From Gemmobacter megaterium (lineage in GTDB: Bacteria > Pseudomonadota > Alphaproteobacteria > Rhodobacterales > Rhodobacteraceae), in contig NZ_FTOT01000002.1 in NCBI RefSeq assembly GCF_900156815.1, forward strand, positions 558,001 to 622,000: a DNA stretch of 64,000 nucleotides, given 5' to 3'. The position numbers and the translations under genes were made by a program. Positions 48,422 through 59,238 of the stretch are shown piece after piece (positions within the stretch are counted from its first letter, which is position 1; each line of letters opens with the position of its first letter). The notes beneath the pieces were generated by a model. That model searched no databases and was not told the origin of the DNA. It worked only from the letters and a program-made list of their open reading frames with translations.

Positions 48422-50371
48422 TCAGGCCCGCGTACGGCTGGTTCCAGCCAATTGGCCTGGATCGCGCAGCGGCATGGTGCGGTGCTGTGTCTCGATCCGG
48501 TTGCGCTGCGCCGCCGGATAGGCCGTTTCCGGTGGAATGCCGCCATGCAGCGCGAACAGCAGGATGTCGCGCGCGATGGGGGCTGCCACGCCCGACCCGC
48601 CGCCGCCATGTTCGACCACCACCGAGACCGCATAGCGCGGCGCGTCCGAGGGCGCATAGGCGACATAAAGCGCATGGTCGCGCCGGTTCCACGGCAACTG
48701 ATCGTTGCGCAGCACACCACGCGCACGCTCGGCCGCGGTGATATTGCGCACCTGGCTGGTTCCGGTCTTGCCCGCGATCAGGGTCGCCTTGTCATCGGAG
48801 CGCGATGAATATGCGGTACCGCTGCGGGTATTGGTCACGGCGAACATCCCTTGCTGGACCGCCCGCAAGTTCTGCGGCTTCAGCCCCAGCGGGGCGGCTG
48901 CGGACACGGGCACATCCACGCCATCGACGGCCTTGACCAGACGGGGTTCGACGGCAAGCCCGGTCGCCAAGCGCGCGCTCATCACCGCCAACTGGATCGG
49001 CGAGGCAAGGACATAGCCTTGCCCGATAGAGGCGTTGATCGTGTCGCCGATCCGCCATTCCTGTCCGCGCTTTTCCCGTTTCCAGTGGCGGTTCGGGTTC
49101 AGCCCTTCGGCAATCGCCGACATTGGCAGATCATGCCGCACACCCAGCCCCAGCCGCTCCGACATGGCGGCAATGGCGTCGATACCGACCCGCTGGGCGA
49201 TGTCGTAGTAATAGACGTCGCAGCTTTCGGCCAGGCTGCTGTTCAGGTTCACCGCGCCATGGCCGCCGCGCTTCCAGCAGTGGAACCGCCGCCCGCCCGC
49301 ATCGTAATGGCCAGGGCAGCGCACCGTCGTTTCCGGCGTGATCACGCCGGCCTCCAGCGCCGCCAGGGCGGTGACCATCTTGAAGGTCGATCCGGGCGGA
49401 TAGGCGCCCGACACCGCCTTGTTCGACAAGGGGCGAAAATCGGCATCATCCATCAGCGCGCGAAAATCGGTGTTGGAAATGCCCCTCACGAACAGGTTCG
49501 GATCGAACGACGGCACCGAGACCAGCGCAACGATGTCGCCCGACTGCACATCCATCACAACGGCGCTGGCACTCTCGCCCCCCAGCCGGATGCGGGCATA
49601 GTTCTGCAAGGCGACATCCAGCGTCAGCACGACATCGGCGCCTTCGTCGCCTTCGCGCCGGTCCAGCTCGCGCATCACGCGGCCAGCGGCGTTGACCTCG
49701 ATCCGCCGCGATCCGGCGGCCCCGCGCAGCGCATCTTCCATCCGCCGTTCCACCCCGACCTTGCCGATCTGGAACTTGGGTATCTGCAACACCGGGTCGG
49801 GGCTTTCCAGCTGGGCCAGGTCGCTTTCCGACACCGGGCCGACATATCCCACCGCATGGGCGAAATCCTGATCCAGCGGATAGACGCGGCTCAGCCCAAC
49901 CTCGGGCTGCACCCCCGGCAACGAGGGCGCATTGACCGAAACCCAGGACAACTGTTCCCAGGTCAGCCGCTCGGCCACGATGATGGGAACAAAGGGGCTG
50001 CGGCGCTTCACCTCCCGCAAGGTCCGCTCGATATCGTCCTCGGTCAGGGGGATCCCCTCGGCCAGACGATGCAGCACCGCCTCGACATCGCCTGCGTCCT
50101 CTCTGGTGATCGTGACACGGTAATTCTGTTCGTTGCCGGCGATCAACACGCCGTTGCGGTCAAAGATCTGGCCGCGCGCGGGGGGCACAAGGCGGATGGA
50201 AACCCGGTTCTCCTCGGCCAGCAAACGGAACTGGTCCGCCTGTTCGACCTGCATGTATCGCAACCGGGCGGCCAGAACCGCGACGACAGCGGCCTGACAT
50301 CCCCCCAGAAACAGCGCCCGCCGCGTGACCTTGCGGGCAGCATCATCGGTATCGCGGGCGCTGCGTCTCAT
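48422..50371 (-). CDS. mrdA: Penicillin-binding protein 2
   Basis: A 649-residue class B transpeptidase. An N-terminal membrane anchor lies at about 22-42 (ALFLGGCQAAVVAVLAARLRY). The dimerisation domain spans about 60-230. The active-site motif SxxK is GSTFK (about residue 326-330), followed by SCD and KTGTS. It crosslinks side-wall peptidoglycan with RodA. It overlaps mreD by 4 bases. Confidence 0.94.
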   Translation of the reverse strand: MRRSARDTDDAARKVTRRALFLGGCQAAVVAVLAARLRYMQVEQADQFRLLAEENRVSIRLVPPARGQIFDRNGVLIAGNEQNYRVTITREDAGDVEAVLHRLAEGIPLTEDDIERTLREVKRRSPFVPIIVAERLTWEQLSWVSVNAPSLPGVQPEVGLSRVYPLDQDFAHAVGYVGPVSESDLAQLESPDPVLQIPKFQIGKVGVERRMEDALRGAAGSRRIEVNAAGRVMRELDRREGDEGADVVLTLDVALQNYARIRLGGESASAVVMDVQSGDIVALVSVPSFDPNLFVRGISNTDFRALMDDADFRPLSNKAVSGAYPPGSTFKMVTALAALEAGVITPETTVRCPGHYDAGGRRFHCWKRGGHGAVNLNSSLAESCDVYYYDIAQRVGIDAIAAMSERLGLGVRHDLPMSAIAEGLNPNRHWKREKRGQEWRIGDTINASIGQGYVLASPIQLAVMSARLATGLAVEPRLVKAVDGVDVPVSAAAPLGLKPQNLRAVQQGMFAVTNTRSGTAYSSRSDDKATLIAGKTGTSQVRNITAAERARGVLRNDQLPWNRRDHALYVAYAPSDAPRYAVSVVVEHGGGGSGVAAPIARDILLFALHGGIPPETAYPAAQRNRIETQHRTMPLRDPGQLAGTSRTRA

Positions 50372-50907
50372 AGCCGCCTCCCCATGGCGTCAACCTCGCC
50401 GGTGGCGGGCTTGCGCAATCCGAACGCCACCCGCAAGACGCCCACCACGAAGGGATAGGCCAGGACCGAGAACACGAACTGCACAAGCGTCAACCCCAGA
50501 CCCGGCTGGGGCAACATCGTCAGCGCCAGCACAAAGCGGTAGGCCAGCAGCATGGCCAGCATGACAATCGCCACCATCACCCATTCCGAGACCAGCGTCA
50601 GTTCGCGCGAGAATGCGGCCCGGCTGCGCAGGAATTCCGTGCCGATCAGCATCAGCGCCGCCCACAAGCCAGGTGGGCGCATCAGCAACATGTCTTCGAC
50701 CAGCACGGCCCCGGCGATGAGCAGCGCAGGCAGATGGTCCGGCCGGCGCAAGACCCAGGCGCAACTCAGGCACATCAGCAAATCCGGGCCGGGCAAGCCA
50801 CCTGCCTGCGACCGCAGCGGCAGAATACGCAGGAACAGCATCACCGCGACCGCCGCGACAAACAGCCCGCGCCACATCCACAAACTGTCGCGTGCGCCCT
50901 CAGCCAT
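50368..50907 (-). CDS. mreD: Rod-shape-determining protein MreD
   Basis: A 179-residue protein with about five membrane helices, the MreD topology. The ATG at 50907 has GGGG six bases before; an ATG at 50919 is an alternative. It overlaps mreC by 8 bases and mrdA by 4. MreD links MreC to the elongation complex. Confidence 0.85.
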   Translation of the reverse strand: MAEGARDSLWMWRGLFVAAVAVMLFLRILPLRSQAGGLPGPDLLMCLSCAWVLRRPDHLPALLIAGAVLVEDMLLMRPPGLWAALMLIGTEFLRSRAAFSRELTLVSEWVMVAIVMLAMLLAYRFVLALTMLPQPGLGLTLVQFVFSVLAYPFVVGVLRVAFGLRKPATGEVDAMGRRL

Positions 50908-51811
50908 CGGCGCCCCCATCGGGAACGGCGGCCTGCGGCTCGGGCAGGGTTCCGGGCGGTGGCGGGATCAGCACACCGGGGTCGTCGATCCGCTCGGCCT
51001 CGTGGCTGCGCAGCACGCGCAGGAATTCCAGCCGCAGGTAATCGGCCGCAGGCGCGACGCGCAGGCGCCGGTCAGCCCCCTGAACAACCTGCCCCACCAG
51101 CAACCCGGCCGGAAACACACCCCCATCGCCCGAGGTGACAACCCGGTCGCCGGGGCGCACAAGATCGGATTTCTCCAGAAAATCCAGCGGCGGCAACGGC
51201 GAGTTGTCACCTGACAGGATCGCCCGCTGCCCCGATGGCTGGACCGTCACCGGCACGCGGCTGGAAGCATCGGTCAACAGCACCACCCGGCTGACCGTGC
51301 GCCCCACCCCCGAGATGCGCCCCACCACGCCCAGCCCGTCCATCGTGGCCCAGCCATCGCGGATCCCGTCACGCGCGCCCACGTTCAGCAGCACCGACTG
51401 CCGGAACGGGCTGCCGCTATCGGCCAGCACCACCCCTGTAACATGGGTCAGCTTGGGATCCAGCCGCACCTGGTTCAGGTCCAGCAGCTTGGCGTTCTTT
51501 TGTTCCAGTTGCAACGCAGCCTCGCGCCACGCCTTCATCTGCTGCAACTCGCGGCGCAATTCCTGGTTCTGTTCGTAAACCCGGGTATAGGACTGAAACC
51601 CGTCCACCACGCCGGCGCCCCAGGTGATGGGCGCCATGGCCCAGTCCATATTGGGCACGATCCGGTCCAGAAGCGCCATGCGGAACCGTTCCACCCGCGG
51701 ACTGTCGATGCGCCACAACAGGAACAGACCAAGCAGCGCAACACCAAGTGCGCCGACAAGAATGCGGCGCACCGGGCGGGAATACTGCTGTGGGTCACGG
51801 TCCCTTGCCAA
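50900..51811 (-). CDS. mreC: Rod-shape-determining protein MreC
   Basis: A 303-residue bitopic protein. One membrane helix (about 14-34) is followed by a coiled coil (YEQNQELRRELQQMKAWREAALQLEQKNAKLLDLN, about 80-113) and a beta domain (VTGVVLADSGSPFRQSVLLNVG to about 270). It organises PBP2 in the periplasm. Confidence 0.92.
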   Translation of the reverse strand: MARDRDPQQYSRPVRRILVGALGVALLGLFLLWRIDSPRVERFRMALLDRIVPNMDWAMAPITWGAGVVDGFQSYTRVYEQNQELRRELQQMKAWREAALQLEQKNAKLLDLNQVRLDPKLTHVTGVVLADSGSPFRQSVLLNVGARDGIRDGWATMDGLGVVGRISGVGRTVSRVVLLTDASSRVPVTVQPSGQRAILSGDNSPLPPLDFLEKSDLVRPGDRVVTSGDGGVFPAGLLVGQVVQGADRRLRVAPAADYLRLEFLRVLRSHEAERIDDPGVLIPPPPGTLPEPQAAVPDGGADG

Positions 51812-51849
51812 GGCCGCCTCTCGATAGGTTCAGGCCGGGGTGGTGCCCC

Positions 51850-52932
<1,083 letters not shown>

Positions 52933-53103
52933 TCAGCGGCAGGCGGCTTGTTGTAACGTTGCTGACCCAGCAGGGAAAGGGGGCGGGGGGCGCACGGGCG
53001 CAATTCCGCGTGTTTCATCGCCCAGGGCCATCACCCCCCTATGAAAATGCCGGCCAGAGCGGTGGGCACCGCCCCGCAATGCACCCCATCGGGCACAAGC
53101 GAT

Positions 53104-53127
53104 GCGCCCGCCAACATGGGCGGGCGC
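53104..53127. terminator. GC hairpin between gabD and mreB
   Basis: GCGCCCGCC (53104-53112) pairs perfectly with GGCGGGCGC (53119-53127). No U-tract follows on the minus strand. It lies 62 bases after the gabD stop and probably ends that transcript. Confidence 0.45.
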
Positions 53128-53188
53128 GGCTGTTTGACGCCCCCGCCCCGCAGACCGGGATTGCGCCACAGCGACGGGGCGGCCCGCG

Positions 53189-54667
53189 TCAGATCGAGAG
53201 GCAGACGTATTTCATCTCCAGATAATCCTCGATTCCGTGACGGCTGCCCTCGCGCCCCAGACCCGATTGCTTGACGCCCCCGAACGGCGCAACCTCGGTC
53301 GAGATGATCCCGGTGTTCACCCCGACGATGCCATATTCCAGGGCTTCCTGGACGCGGGTGATGAGACCGATGTCGCGGGCGTAGAAATATGCCGCCAGCC
53401 CAAAGATGGTGTCATTGGCATATCCCACGACCTCTTCCTCGGTTTCGAACCGGAACAGGGGTGCCAGGGGGCCAAAGGTCTCTTCCTTCGACACCATCAT
53501 ATCCTGCGTGACCCCGGTGATGATGGTGGGCTGAAAGAAGTTTCCACCGCGTTCGTGCCGCTGCCCCCCTGCGACGACCTTGCCACCCTTGGCGACGGCA
53601 TCGGCGACATGCTCCTCGACCTTCTCGACTGCGGCCATGTTGACCAGCGGCCCCAGTTCCACCGTTTCGGTCAGCCCGTCCCCGACGCGCATCTTGTCCA
53701 CCGCCGCCGCCAGCTTGTCGGCAAAGGCATCGTAGACCCCGGCCTGCACATAGATCCGGTTGGCGCAAACGCAGGTCTGCCCGTTGTTGCGATACTTGGA
53801 CATGATGGCACCCTGTACGGCGGCATCCAGATCGGCATCGTCAAAGACGATGAACGGCGCATTGCCGCCCAGCTCCATGCTGCATTTCATCACCTGATCC
53901 GCCGCCTGCCGCAGCAGGATGCGCCCCACCTCGGTCGATCCGGTAAAGGTCAGCTTGCGGATCGCGGGGTTCTCGCAGAACTCCTTGCCGATATCGGACG
54001 AGCGTTTCGAGGTCACGATCGAGAACAGCCCCCCTGGCACCCCGGCGCGTTCTGCCAACACCGCCAGCGCCAGCGCGGACAGCGGGGTTTCCGCCGCCGG
54101 GCGCCCGACAAAGCCGCAGCCCGCCGCCAGCGCCGGGCCACATTTGCGGGTGATCATCGCGTTGGGAAAGTTCCATGGCGTGATCGAGCCAACAACCCCG
54201 ATGGGCTGCTTGAGCACAGTGATCCGCTTGTCCGGTTGGTGGCCGGGGATCGTCTCGCCATAGATGCGCTTGGCCTCTTCGGCGAACCATTCGATGAAGC
54301 TGGCGCCATAGGCGACCTCGCCCTTGGCCTCGGCCAACGGCTTGCCCATCTCTGCTGTCAGAATGGCGCCCAGATCGTCCTGGTTCGCCATCATCAGATC
54401 GAACCATTTGCGCAGGATGTTGGCGCGTTCCTTCGCGGTGCGCGTCTGCCATGCCTTCATCGCGGTTTCCGCGGCGGCAATGGCGCGCGCCACCTCGGCC
54501 CTCCCCAGGTTCGGCACGGTGCAGATCACGTCGCCCCGCGCAGGGTTGGTCACAGGAAAGGTCGAACCATCGTCTGCCTCGATCCATTCGCCCGCCACAT
54601 AAGCCTTGGTTGCCAACAGCGTCGGGTCTTTCAACAGTGATTTCAGATCGCTCGCGGTATCCAGCAT
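53189..54667 (-). CDS. gabD: NAD(P)-dependent succinate-semialdehyde dehydrogenase
   Basis: A 491-residue aldehyde dehydrogenase. The catalytic Cys lies in NNGQTCVCANRIYV, the general base Glu in MELGGNAPFIVFDDAD, and the N-terminal stretch TYAV-like AYVAGEWIEADDG is typical for GabD. It oxidises succinate semialdehyde to succinate in GABA breakdown; related aldehydes are possible. The start at 54667 is the conserved-looking one. Confidence 0.88.
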   Translation of the reverse strand: MLDTASDLKSLLKDPTLLATKAYVAGEWIEADDGSTFPVTNPARGDVICTVPNLGRAEVARAIAAAETAMKAWQTRTAKERANILRKWFDLMMANQDDLGAILTAEMGKPLAEAKGEVAYGASFIEWFAEEAKRIYGETIPGHQPDKRITVLKQPIGVVGSITPWNFPNAMITRKCGPALAAGCGFVGRPAAETPLSALALAVLAERAGVPGGLFSIVTSKRSSDIGKEFCENPAIRKLTFTGSTEVGRILLRQAADQVMKCSMELGGNAPFIVFDDADLDAAVQGAIMSKYRNNGQTCVCANRIYVQAGVYDAFADKLAAAVDKMRVGDGLTETVELGPLVNMAAVEKVEEHVADAVAKGGKVVAGGQRHERGGNFFQPTIITGVTQDMMVSKEETFGPLAPLFRFETEEEVVGYANDTIFGLAAYFYARDIGLITRVQEALEYGIVGVNTGIISTEVAPFGGVKQSGLGREGSRHGIEDYLEMKYVCLSI

Positions 54668-54741
54668 CGGGGCCTCCCATTTCGGTTCAGAACATGTCAA
54701 GCATGGCCCGACAGGCTTGTCCAGCGACGGAGGAATGACGG

Positions 54742-55524
54742 ATGGATTGGGATCGTGCCTATGCGAATGCGGATTTCATCCCGCAAGGGGCGGACTATCC
54801 CGCGCGCTGGCAAGCCGATGCCGAGGCGTTCCGCGCCACCGCACGGGCCCGGCTGGACCTGCCCTATGGCGAAGGCGCGCGGCATCGCTACGACCTCTTC
54901 CTGCCCGATGGCCCACCCAAAGGCGTGGTCGTGTTCATCCACGGCGGCTACTGGCTCGCCTTCGGGCGCGAGATCTGGTCGCATCTGGCTGCGGGGCCAC
55001 TTGCGCATGGCTGGGCGGTGGCTTTGCCGTCCTACACCCTGGCGCCCGACGCCCGGATTTCGCAGATGACACAAGAGATTGGCGCCGCCATCACCGCCAT
55101 CGCCGCCCAGGTGCCCGGCCCCATCGTGCTCACCGGCCACAGCGCCGGGGGGCACCTGACGGCCCGCATGGCCTGCGCCGATGCCCCGCTGGCACCGGAC
55201 ATTGCGGCCCGCATCCTGCGGGCGGTGCCGGTGTCGCCCCTGGCCGATCTGGAACAGATCGCGCTGACCGGAATGAACGCCAAACTGCGGCTCGTCTCCG
55301 CCGAGGTGGCCGCCGAAAGCCCCGCGCGTCTGCGGCGCCGCGCCGGGCAGGATGTGCTGGTCTGGGTCGGCGGGCAGGAACGCCCCGCCTTCCTGTGGCA
55401 GGCGCGGCTCCTGTCGGAAAACTGGGATTGTCCTTGGCAAGTCTCGGCCGGGCACCACCACTTCGACGTTATCGCCCCGATGACCGATGCCACCAGCCCG
55501 CTGACCAGGGCACTGATCGGATGA
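54742..55524 (+). CDS. Alpha/beta hydrolase
   Basis: A 260-residue hydrolase. The oxyanion region FIHGGYWLAFGREIW and the nucleophile elbow GHSAGGHLTARMA (Ser near 136) suit the esterase/kynurenine-formamidase-like HGGYW subgroup. The catalytic His is in AGHHHFDV. An ACGGAGG site precedes the ATG at 54742. It overlaps the next gene by 4 bases and is divergent from gabD. Confidence 0.85.
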   Translation: MDWDRAYANADFIPQGADYPARWQADAEAFRATARARLDLPYGEGARHRYDLFLPDGPPKGVVVFIHGGYWLAFGREIWSHLAAGPLAHGWAVALPSYTLAPDARISQMTQEIGAAITAIAAQVPGPIVLTGHSAGGHLTARMACADAPLAPDIAARILRAVPVSPLADLEQIALTGMNAKLRLVSAEVAAESPARLRRRAGQDVLVWVGGQERPAFLWQARLLSENWDCPWQVSAGHHHFDVIAPMTDATSPLTRALIG

Positions 55525-56102
55525 TCGTCCTGCTGCGGCATGGCCAGACCGAATTCAACGTGGCAGGGCGGCTTCAAGGTCAGCTCGACTCACCGCTGAC
55601 CGAGATTGGCCGCGCCCAGGCCCTGCGCATGGGCGACAGGCTGGCGCAACTGGCTGCAGGGCGGCGGGTGGCCATCCACGCCAGCCCGCTGACACGCGCC
55701 TTCGACACGGCGCGGATCGTTGCGGACCGGATCCCCGGATCGCCCGAACCCCTGGTCGATCCGGGCTTCAAGGAAATCAGCTTCGGCGCGTGGGACGGAT
55801 TGACCCAGCCGGAAATCGACGCGCGCTGGCCCGGTCTGCGCGCGCAGGTGCCACGGCACCATTGGTTTTTTCACGGCCCGAACGGCGAAACACTCGACAT
55901 GCTGATGGCCCGCATCGCGCCGGCGCTGGCCAGGGTCGCCGCCGATCCGGCAGAGCTGCGGGTGATCGTGTCGCATGGCATTGCCGGCTGGGTCATACGC
56001 ATGGCCCATACCGGCCAGACGCCCGAAGACACCATCCTCCCCGGCCTGCAACAGGATTCACTCCAGCATCTGACACCGGATCGCCGCGTCATCCTGTTGT
56101 AA
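55521..56102 (+). CDS. Histidine phosphatase family protein
   Basis: A 193-residue phosphoglycerate-mutase-like phosphatase. The catalytic RHG motif appears as LLRHGQTEFNVAGRLQG (phospho-acceptor His8) and the second His as VIVSHGIAGWV. It may act as GpmB/CobC-like phosphatase; the true substrate is unknown. The start overlaps the stop of the hydrolase gene (ATGA). Confidence 0.87.
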   Translation: MIVLLRHGQTEFNVAGRLQGQLDSPLTEIGRAQALRMGDRLAQLAAGRRVAIHASPLTRAFDTARIVADRIPGSPEPLVDPGFKEISFGAWDGLTQPEIDARWPGLRAQVPRHHWFFHGPNGETLDMLMARIAPALARVAADPAELRVIVSHGIAGWVIRMAHTGQTPEDTILPGLQQDSLQHLTPDRRVILL

Positions 56103-56163
56103 CCCGCGGCGGAATGCCCCGCTTGGCCATCAGCCGTATCGGGGCCCGGATACCAGGCGGATG

Positions 56164-57156
56164 TCACCGTCCATAAAGGCTGGCCCAGGACGGCTGTACA
56201 TCGCCATCCATGGCCGTTGCCGCATGAACCCCCCGCGCGATGGCACGGGCCAGAACCGTCGCCGCCGCATGGCCCAGCGTAAAGACATCCGCATCGCCGT
56301 GCTCCAGATCCCGCGCTCCGGTCGATACGCCAAAGACCAGATCGCCATCGAACGGTGTATGGCTGGGCACGATGGCCCGCGCCATCCCGTCCTGGGCAGC
56401 CGTCGCCATGCGCAGCGCCTGCGCCTGAGTCAGCCGCGCATCCGTCGCCACGATCGCGATCGTGGTCGCCTCGCGCAATGCCTTGCCGGGGCGCATCTCC
56501 TCATCCGCCGGATAGATTTGCGCCACGCCGCCTGCGCCGAACTCGCCGTCCATCTCCCAGGGCGCCGCCCAGAACTGCCCGGTGTCGCCCACCACAACCG
56601 ACCCCAGCGGGTTGACCGCCACCAGCGCCCCCACCGTCACCCCGTTCGACAGCACGGCCGACGCCGACCCCAAACCGCCCTTGAGGTTCTTCGTCGTCGC
56701 CCCATAGCCCGCGCCGGCCGATCCGATGGCGAAATCCTCCGCCACCGCAGCCAGCGCCCGTCGGCCAAGCCCCGGATAGGGGCTGGCATCCCAGCCCTTG
56801 TCCCCGCCATTCACCAGATCAAAGATGATCGCCCCCGGCACCACCGGCACATGCAGGCCATGCACCGGAAAGCCCCGCCCCATGGCCCGCAGGCCATCCA
56901 CCACACCGCCGACAGCATCGAGCCCATAGACCGACCCCCCCGACAGCACCAGCGCCTCAACCTCCTGCACCACCTTGTCGGGTGCAAGCAGATCAGTCTC
57001 CCGCGTGCCGGGCGATCCGCCCATGACCGAAACCGCCGCGACGAAAGCCCGCTCGCCCAACAGGACGGACGTGCCGGTGCGCACATGCGCATCCTCGGCA
57101 TTGCCCACCTTCAGCCCCGGAACATCCGTGATCAGGTTTCTCGGTCCTGGCCGCAT
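56164..57156 (-). CDS. P1-family (S58) peptidase
   Basis: A 330-residue N-terminal-nucleophile hydrolase of the DmpA/P1 family. It starts MRPGPRNLITDVPGLKVGN, as in many members, and the likely self-cleavage region is GALVAVNPLGSVVVGDTG. Such enzymes cleave small peptides or amides. The start at 57156 is supported by GGAGG about 8 bases upstream. A longer fused frame (to 58053) overlaps the SDR gene in another frame and is not real. Confidence 0.8.
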   Translation of the reverse strand: MRPGPRNLITDVPGLKVGNAEDAHVRTGTSVLLGERAFVAAVSVMGGSPGTRETDLLAPDKVVQEVEALVLSGGSVYGLDAVGGVVDGLRAMGRGFPVHGLHVPVVPGAIIFDLVNGGDKGWDASPYPGLGRRALAAVAEDFAIGSAGAGYGATTKNLKGGLGSASAVLSNGVTVGALVAVNPLGSVVVGDTGQFWAAPWEMDGEFGAGGVAQIYPADEEMRPGKALREATTIAIVATDARLTQAQALRMATAAQDGMARAIVPSHTPFDGDLVFGVSTGARDLEHGDADVFTLGHAAATVLARAIARGVHAATAMDGDVQPSWASLYGR

Positions 57157-57175
57157 CGCAGCGCCCTCCATCTGT

Positions 57176-57228
57176 TTCATCTTGCCGCAAATACCCTCGG
57201 GGGGTCCGGGGGGCAGACAGCCCCCCGG
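57176..57228 (-). repeat. Dispersed terminator-linked repeat, copy 2
   Basis: TTCATCTTGCCGCAAATACC (57176-57195) repeats the copy at 21894-21913 exactly. It is followed by a hairpin (CCGGGGGG 57206-57213 with CCCCCCGG 57221-57228). It sits after the minus SDR gene, as copy 1 does after hemN. Confidence 0.7.
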
Positions 57229-57251
57229 CGCTGGCCGCCCCGCACCAGCGC

Positions 57252-57995
57252 CTAGATGCAGCGCCCGCCGTCGACTTCCATCGCCACGCCCGTCACCATG
57301 CCCGCCTCGTCCGAACACAGGAACAGCGCCGCATTCGCCATATCCTCTGGGGTCGAGAACCGCCCGATCGGGATGGTGGACAGGAATTTGGCCCGCACCT
57401 CGGGGGTATCCTCGCCCATGAAGCTCTTCAGCAGCGGCGTCTCTCCGGCAACCGGGTTGATCGCATTCACCCGGACGCCGAATGGCGCCAGTTCCACCGC
57501 CATCGCGCGGGTGGCCGTGATCATCCAACCCTTCGAGGCATTGTACCAGTTCAGCTTGGGCCGCGGGCTGACCCCGGCAGTCGAGGCGACGTTCAGGATC
57601 GCCCCCGAGCCGCGGGCCTTCATCCCCGGCACCAGCGCCCGCGCGATCAGGTAGACCGACTTGGCATTCACCAGCAGTACCCGGTCGAAATCGGCCTCGG
57701 ACACATCCTCCATGAAGGCGGGCAGATGGGTGACACCCGCGTTGTTCACCAGAATGTCCGGCGTTCCGCCAAAGGCCGCCACAGCCGCAGCGGCCATGGC
57801 ATCCACCGACTCGCCGTTGCCGACATCGACACCTTGGGCAATGCCGCCGATCTCGTCCGCGACAGACCGCGCCGCTTCGGCGTTGATGTCCGCAACCATG
57901 ACACGTGCGCCTTCCAGCGCGAAGCGCCGGGCGATGCCCGCGCCAAATCCCGAACCTGCCCCGGTCACGATGGCCGTCTTGCCCTGAAGTCGCAT
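57252..57995 (-). CDS. SDR family oxidoreductase
   Basis: A 247-residue SDR with the cofactor motif TGAGSGFGAGIA near 12-23, NNAG, catalytic Ser in VASTAGV and WYNASKGW with Tyr and Lys. It resembles 3-oxoacyl-(acyl-carrier-protein) reductase or glucose-dehydrogenase-like SDRs. The start at 57995 (MRLQGKTAIVTGAG) is the conserved one. It is upstream of the P1 peptidase on the same strand. Confidence 0.9.
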   Translation of the reverse strand: MRLQGKTAIVTGAGSGFGAGIARRFALEGARVMVADINAEAARSVADEIGGIAQGVDVGNGESVDAMAAAAVAAFGGTPDILVNNAGVTHLPAFMEDVSEADFDRVLLVNAKSVYLIARALVPGMKARGSGAILNVASTAGVSPRPKLNWYNASKGWMITATRAMAVELAPFGVRVNAINPVAGETPLLKSFMGEDTPEVRAKFLSTIPIGRFSTPEDMANAALFLCSDEAGMVTGVAMEVDGGRCI

Positions 57996-58083
57996 CCGTC
58001 TCTCCCCTCGCTGGAATCGCGCGGATAGGGCCATGTTTCCGTAGGCTCTGCAAGCCGTTGGCCGCAGAAGGCGCAGAACTTTG

Positions 58084-58118
58084 CCTTTTGCCGCCCGGTG
58101 AAGGACGGGCGGCAAAGG
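58084..58118 (-). terminator. Terminator after the YeeE-type gene
   Basis: CCTTTTGCCGCCCG (58084-58097) and CGGGCGGCAAAGG (58106-58118) form a stem with a one-base bulge, just after the minus stop at 58141. Confidence 0.65.
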
Positions 58119-58140
58119 TATCGGCCCCGGTCGCGCGGGC

Positions 58141-59184
58141 CTATTCCGGCTGATAGCCACCGATTAGTTGCTGCAACCCCAGCGCCGCCCCTGCGGCGAT
58201 CGCGATCAGCGTCACAGGGCCGGACCATGCCAGCGTGGCAAAGGCAGTGACCCCCTGCCCGACCGAACACCCCATCGCCACAACGCCGCCGACCCCCATC
58301 AGAGCGGCGCCGCCAACCTGACGGCCGAGTTCGCGCGGGTCTTCGCAGGCTTCCCATTTGAACAGGCCACGGGAGATCGACCCGATCAGTGCCCCCGCCA
58401 TCACACCGACGACAGAGCCGACGGAAAAGGTGATACCACCGGCGGTCGAGGTCATCAGATAGATCAGCGTCCGCCCGACCGGCGCGGTGAAGGACGGGCC
58501 TTCGACCGCCACCTCGCCAAGGCTGTGGTCATAAAGCCAACTGGTGCCCAGAAAGGTCCAGGTCACCGCAAGCCCGGCCGCCGCGCCCCAGGCGACCATC
58601 TTTGGCCGGGCGCGCAGCGGCGCATGGGACAGGCCCCAGATCAGCGCGCCCAGGCCGATCACCGCGACCACCGCCACGGCCGGAACGCCAAGGCTGCCCA
58701 GATCGTGGACAATGCCCTGCGGCCCGGTTGCCTCGGGCTGGGGAAACAGCATCACCCGCAGCGGCGCCAGCGGCCCTGCCAGGGCGAAAAATCCGAAGAT
58801 GCCCATGACCACCACCACGACCAGCGACCGCAGATCGCCGCCACCGAACCGCACCAGCGCGCCAAAGCCGCAATTCCCAGCCATCGCCATGCCATAGCCG
58901 AAAACAAGCCCGCCAATGATGGAGCCAAGCGGATTCCAGGCGATGCTGTGGTAAAAGGTTCCCTGCAACTCGATCAGCCCGGCCATGGCAAGGCCCTGGG
59001 TGCCCAGGATCGCCACGCCCAGCACCACCCCCCACAGACGCAGGCGGCGGTAGTCCTTGCCATAGATCGCCGACTCCAGCGCGCCGAGCGTGCAGAAATC
59101 ACCCAGACGGGCCGACAGGCCCAGGACGATACCGCCCAGCAACCCCACCAGCGCCGCCAGCACTCCGACCGGAAGCTCTTCCAT
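58141..59184 (-). CDS. YeeE/YedE-type transporter (SoxT-like)
   Basis: A 347-residue membrane protein with about nine helices and the three cysteine motifs of the YeeE/YedE family: FCTLGALES, NCGFGALVRF and GCSVGQGVTA. This family imports thiosulfate in other bacteria. Position next to soxR and soxS suggests a SoxT-like role here. The start at 59184 (MEELPVGVLAAL) is chosen over a 6-codon extension. Confidence 0.85.
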   Translation of the reverse strand: MEELPVGVLAALVGLLGGIVLGLSARLGDFCTLGALESAIYGKDYRRLRLWGVVLGVAILGTQGLAMAGLIELQGTFYHSIAWNPLGSIIGGLVFGYGMAMAGNCGFGALVRFGGGDLRSLVVVVVMGIFGFFALAGPLAPLRVMLFPQPEATGPQGIVHDLGSLGVPAVAVVAVIGLGALIWGLSHAPLRARPKMVAWGAAAGLAVTWTFLGTSWLYDHSLGEVAVEGPSFTAPVGRTLIYLMTSTAGGITFSVGSVVGVMAGALIGSISRGLFKWEACEDPRELGRQVGGAALMGVGGVVAMGCSVGQGVTAFATLAWSGPVTLIAIAAGAALGLQQLIGGYQPE

Positions 59185-59238
59185 CGCATTCCTCCCCACC
59201 AAGAGGGGTCGGCCCCTCGCAGTGTCTTCGCAGCCTTG

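Noticed and set aside
56164-58053. Fused 629-codon minus frame joining the P1 peptidase to the region of the SDR
   Set aside because: Its first part overlaps the real SDR in another frame; the peptidase begins at 57156 with a good ribosome site.
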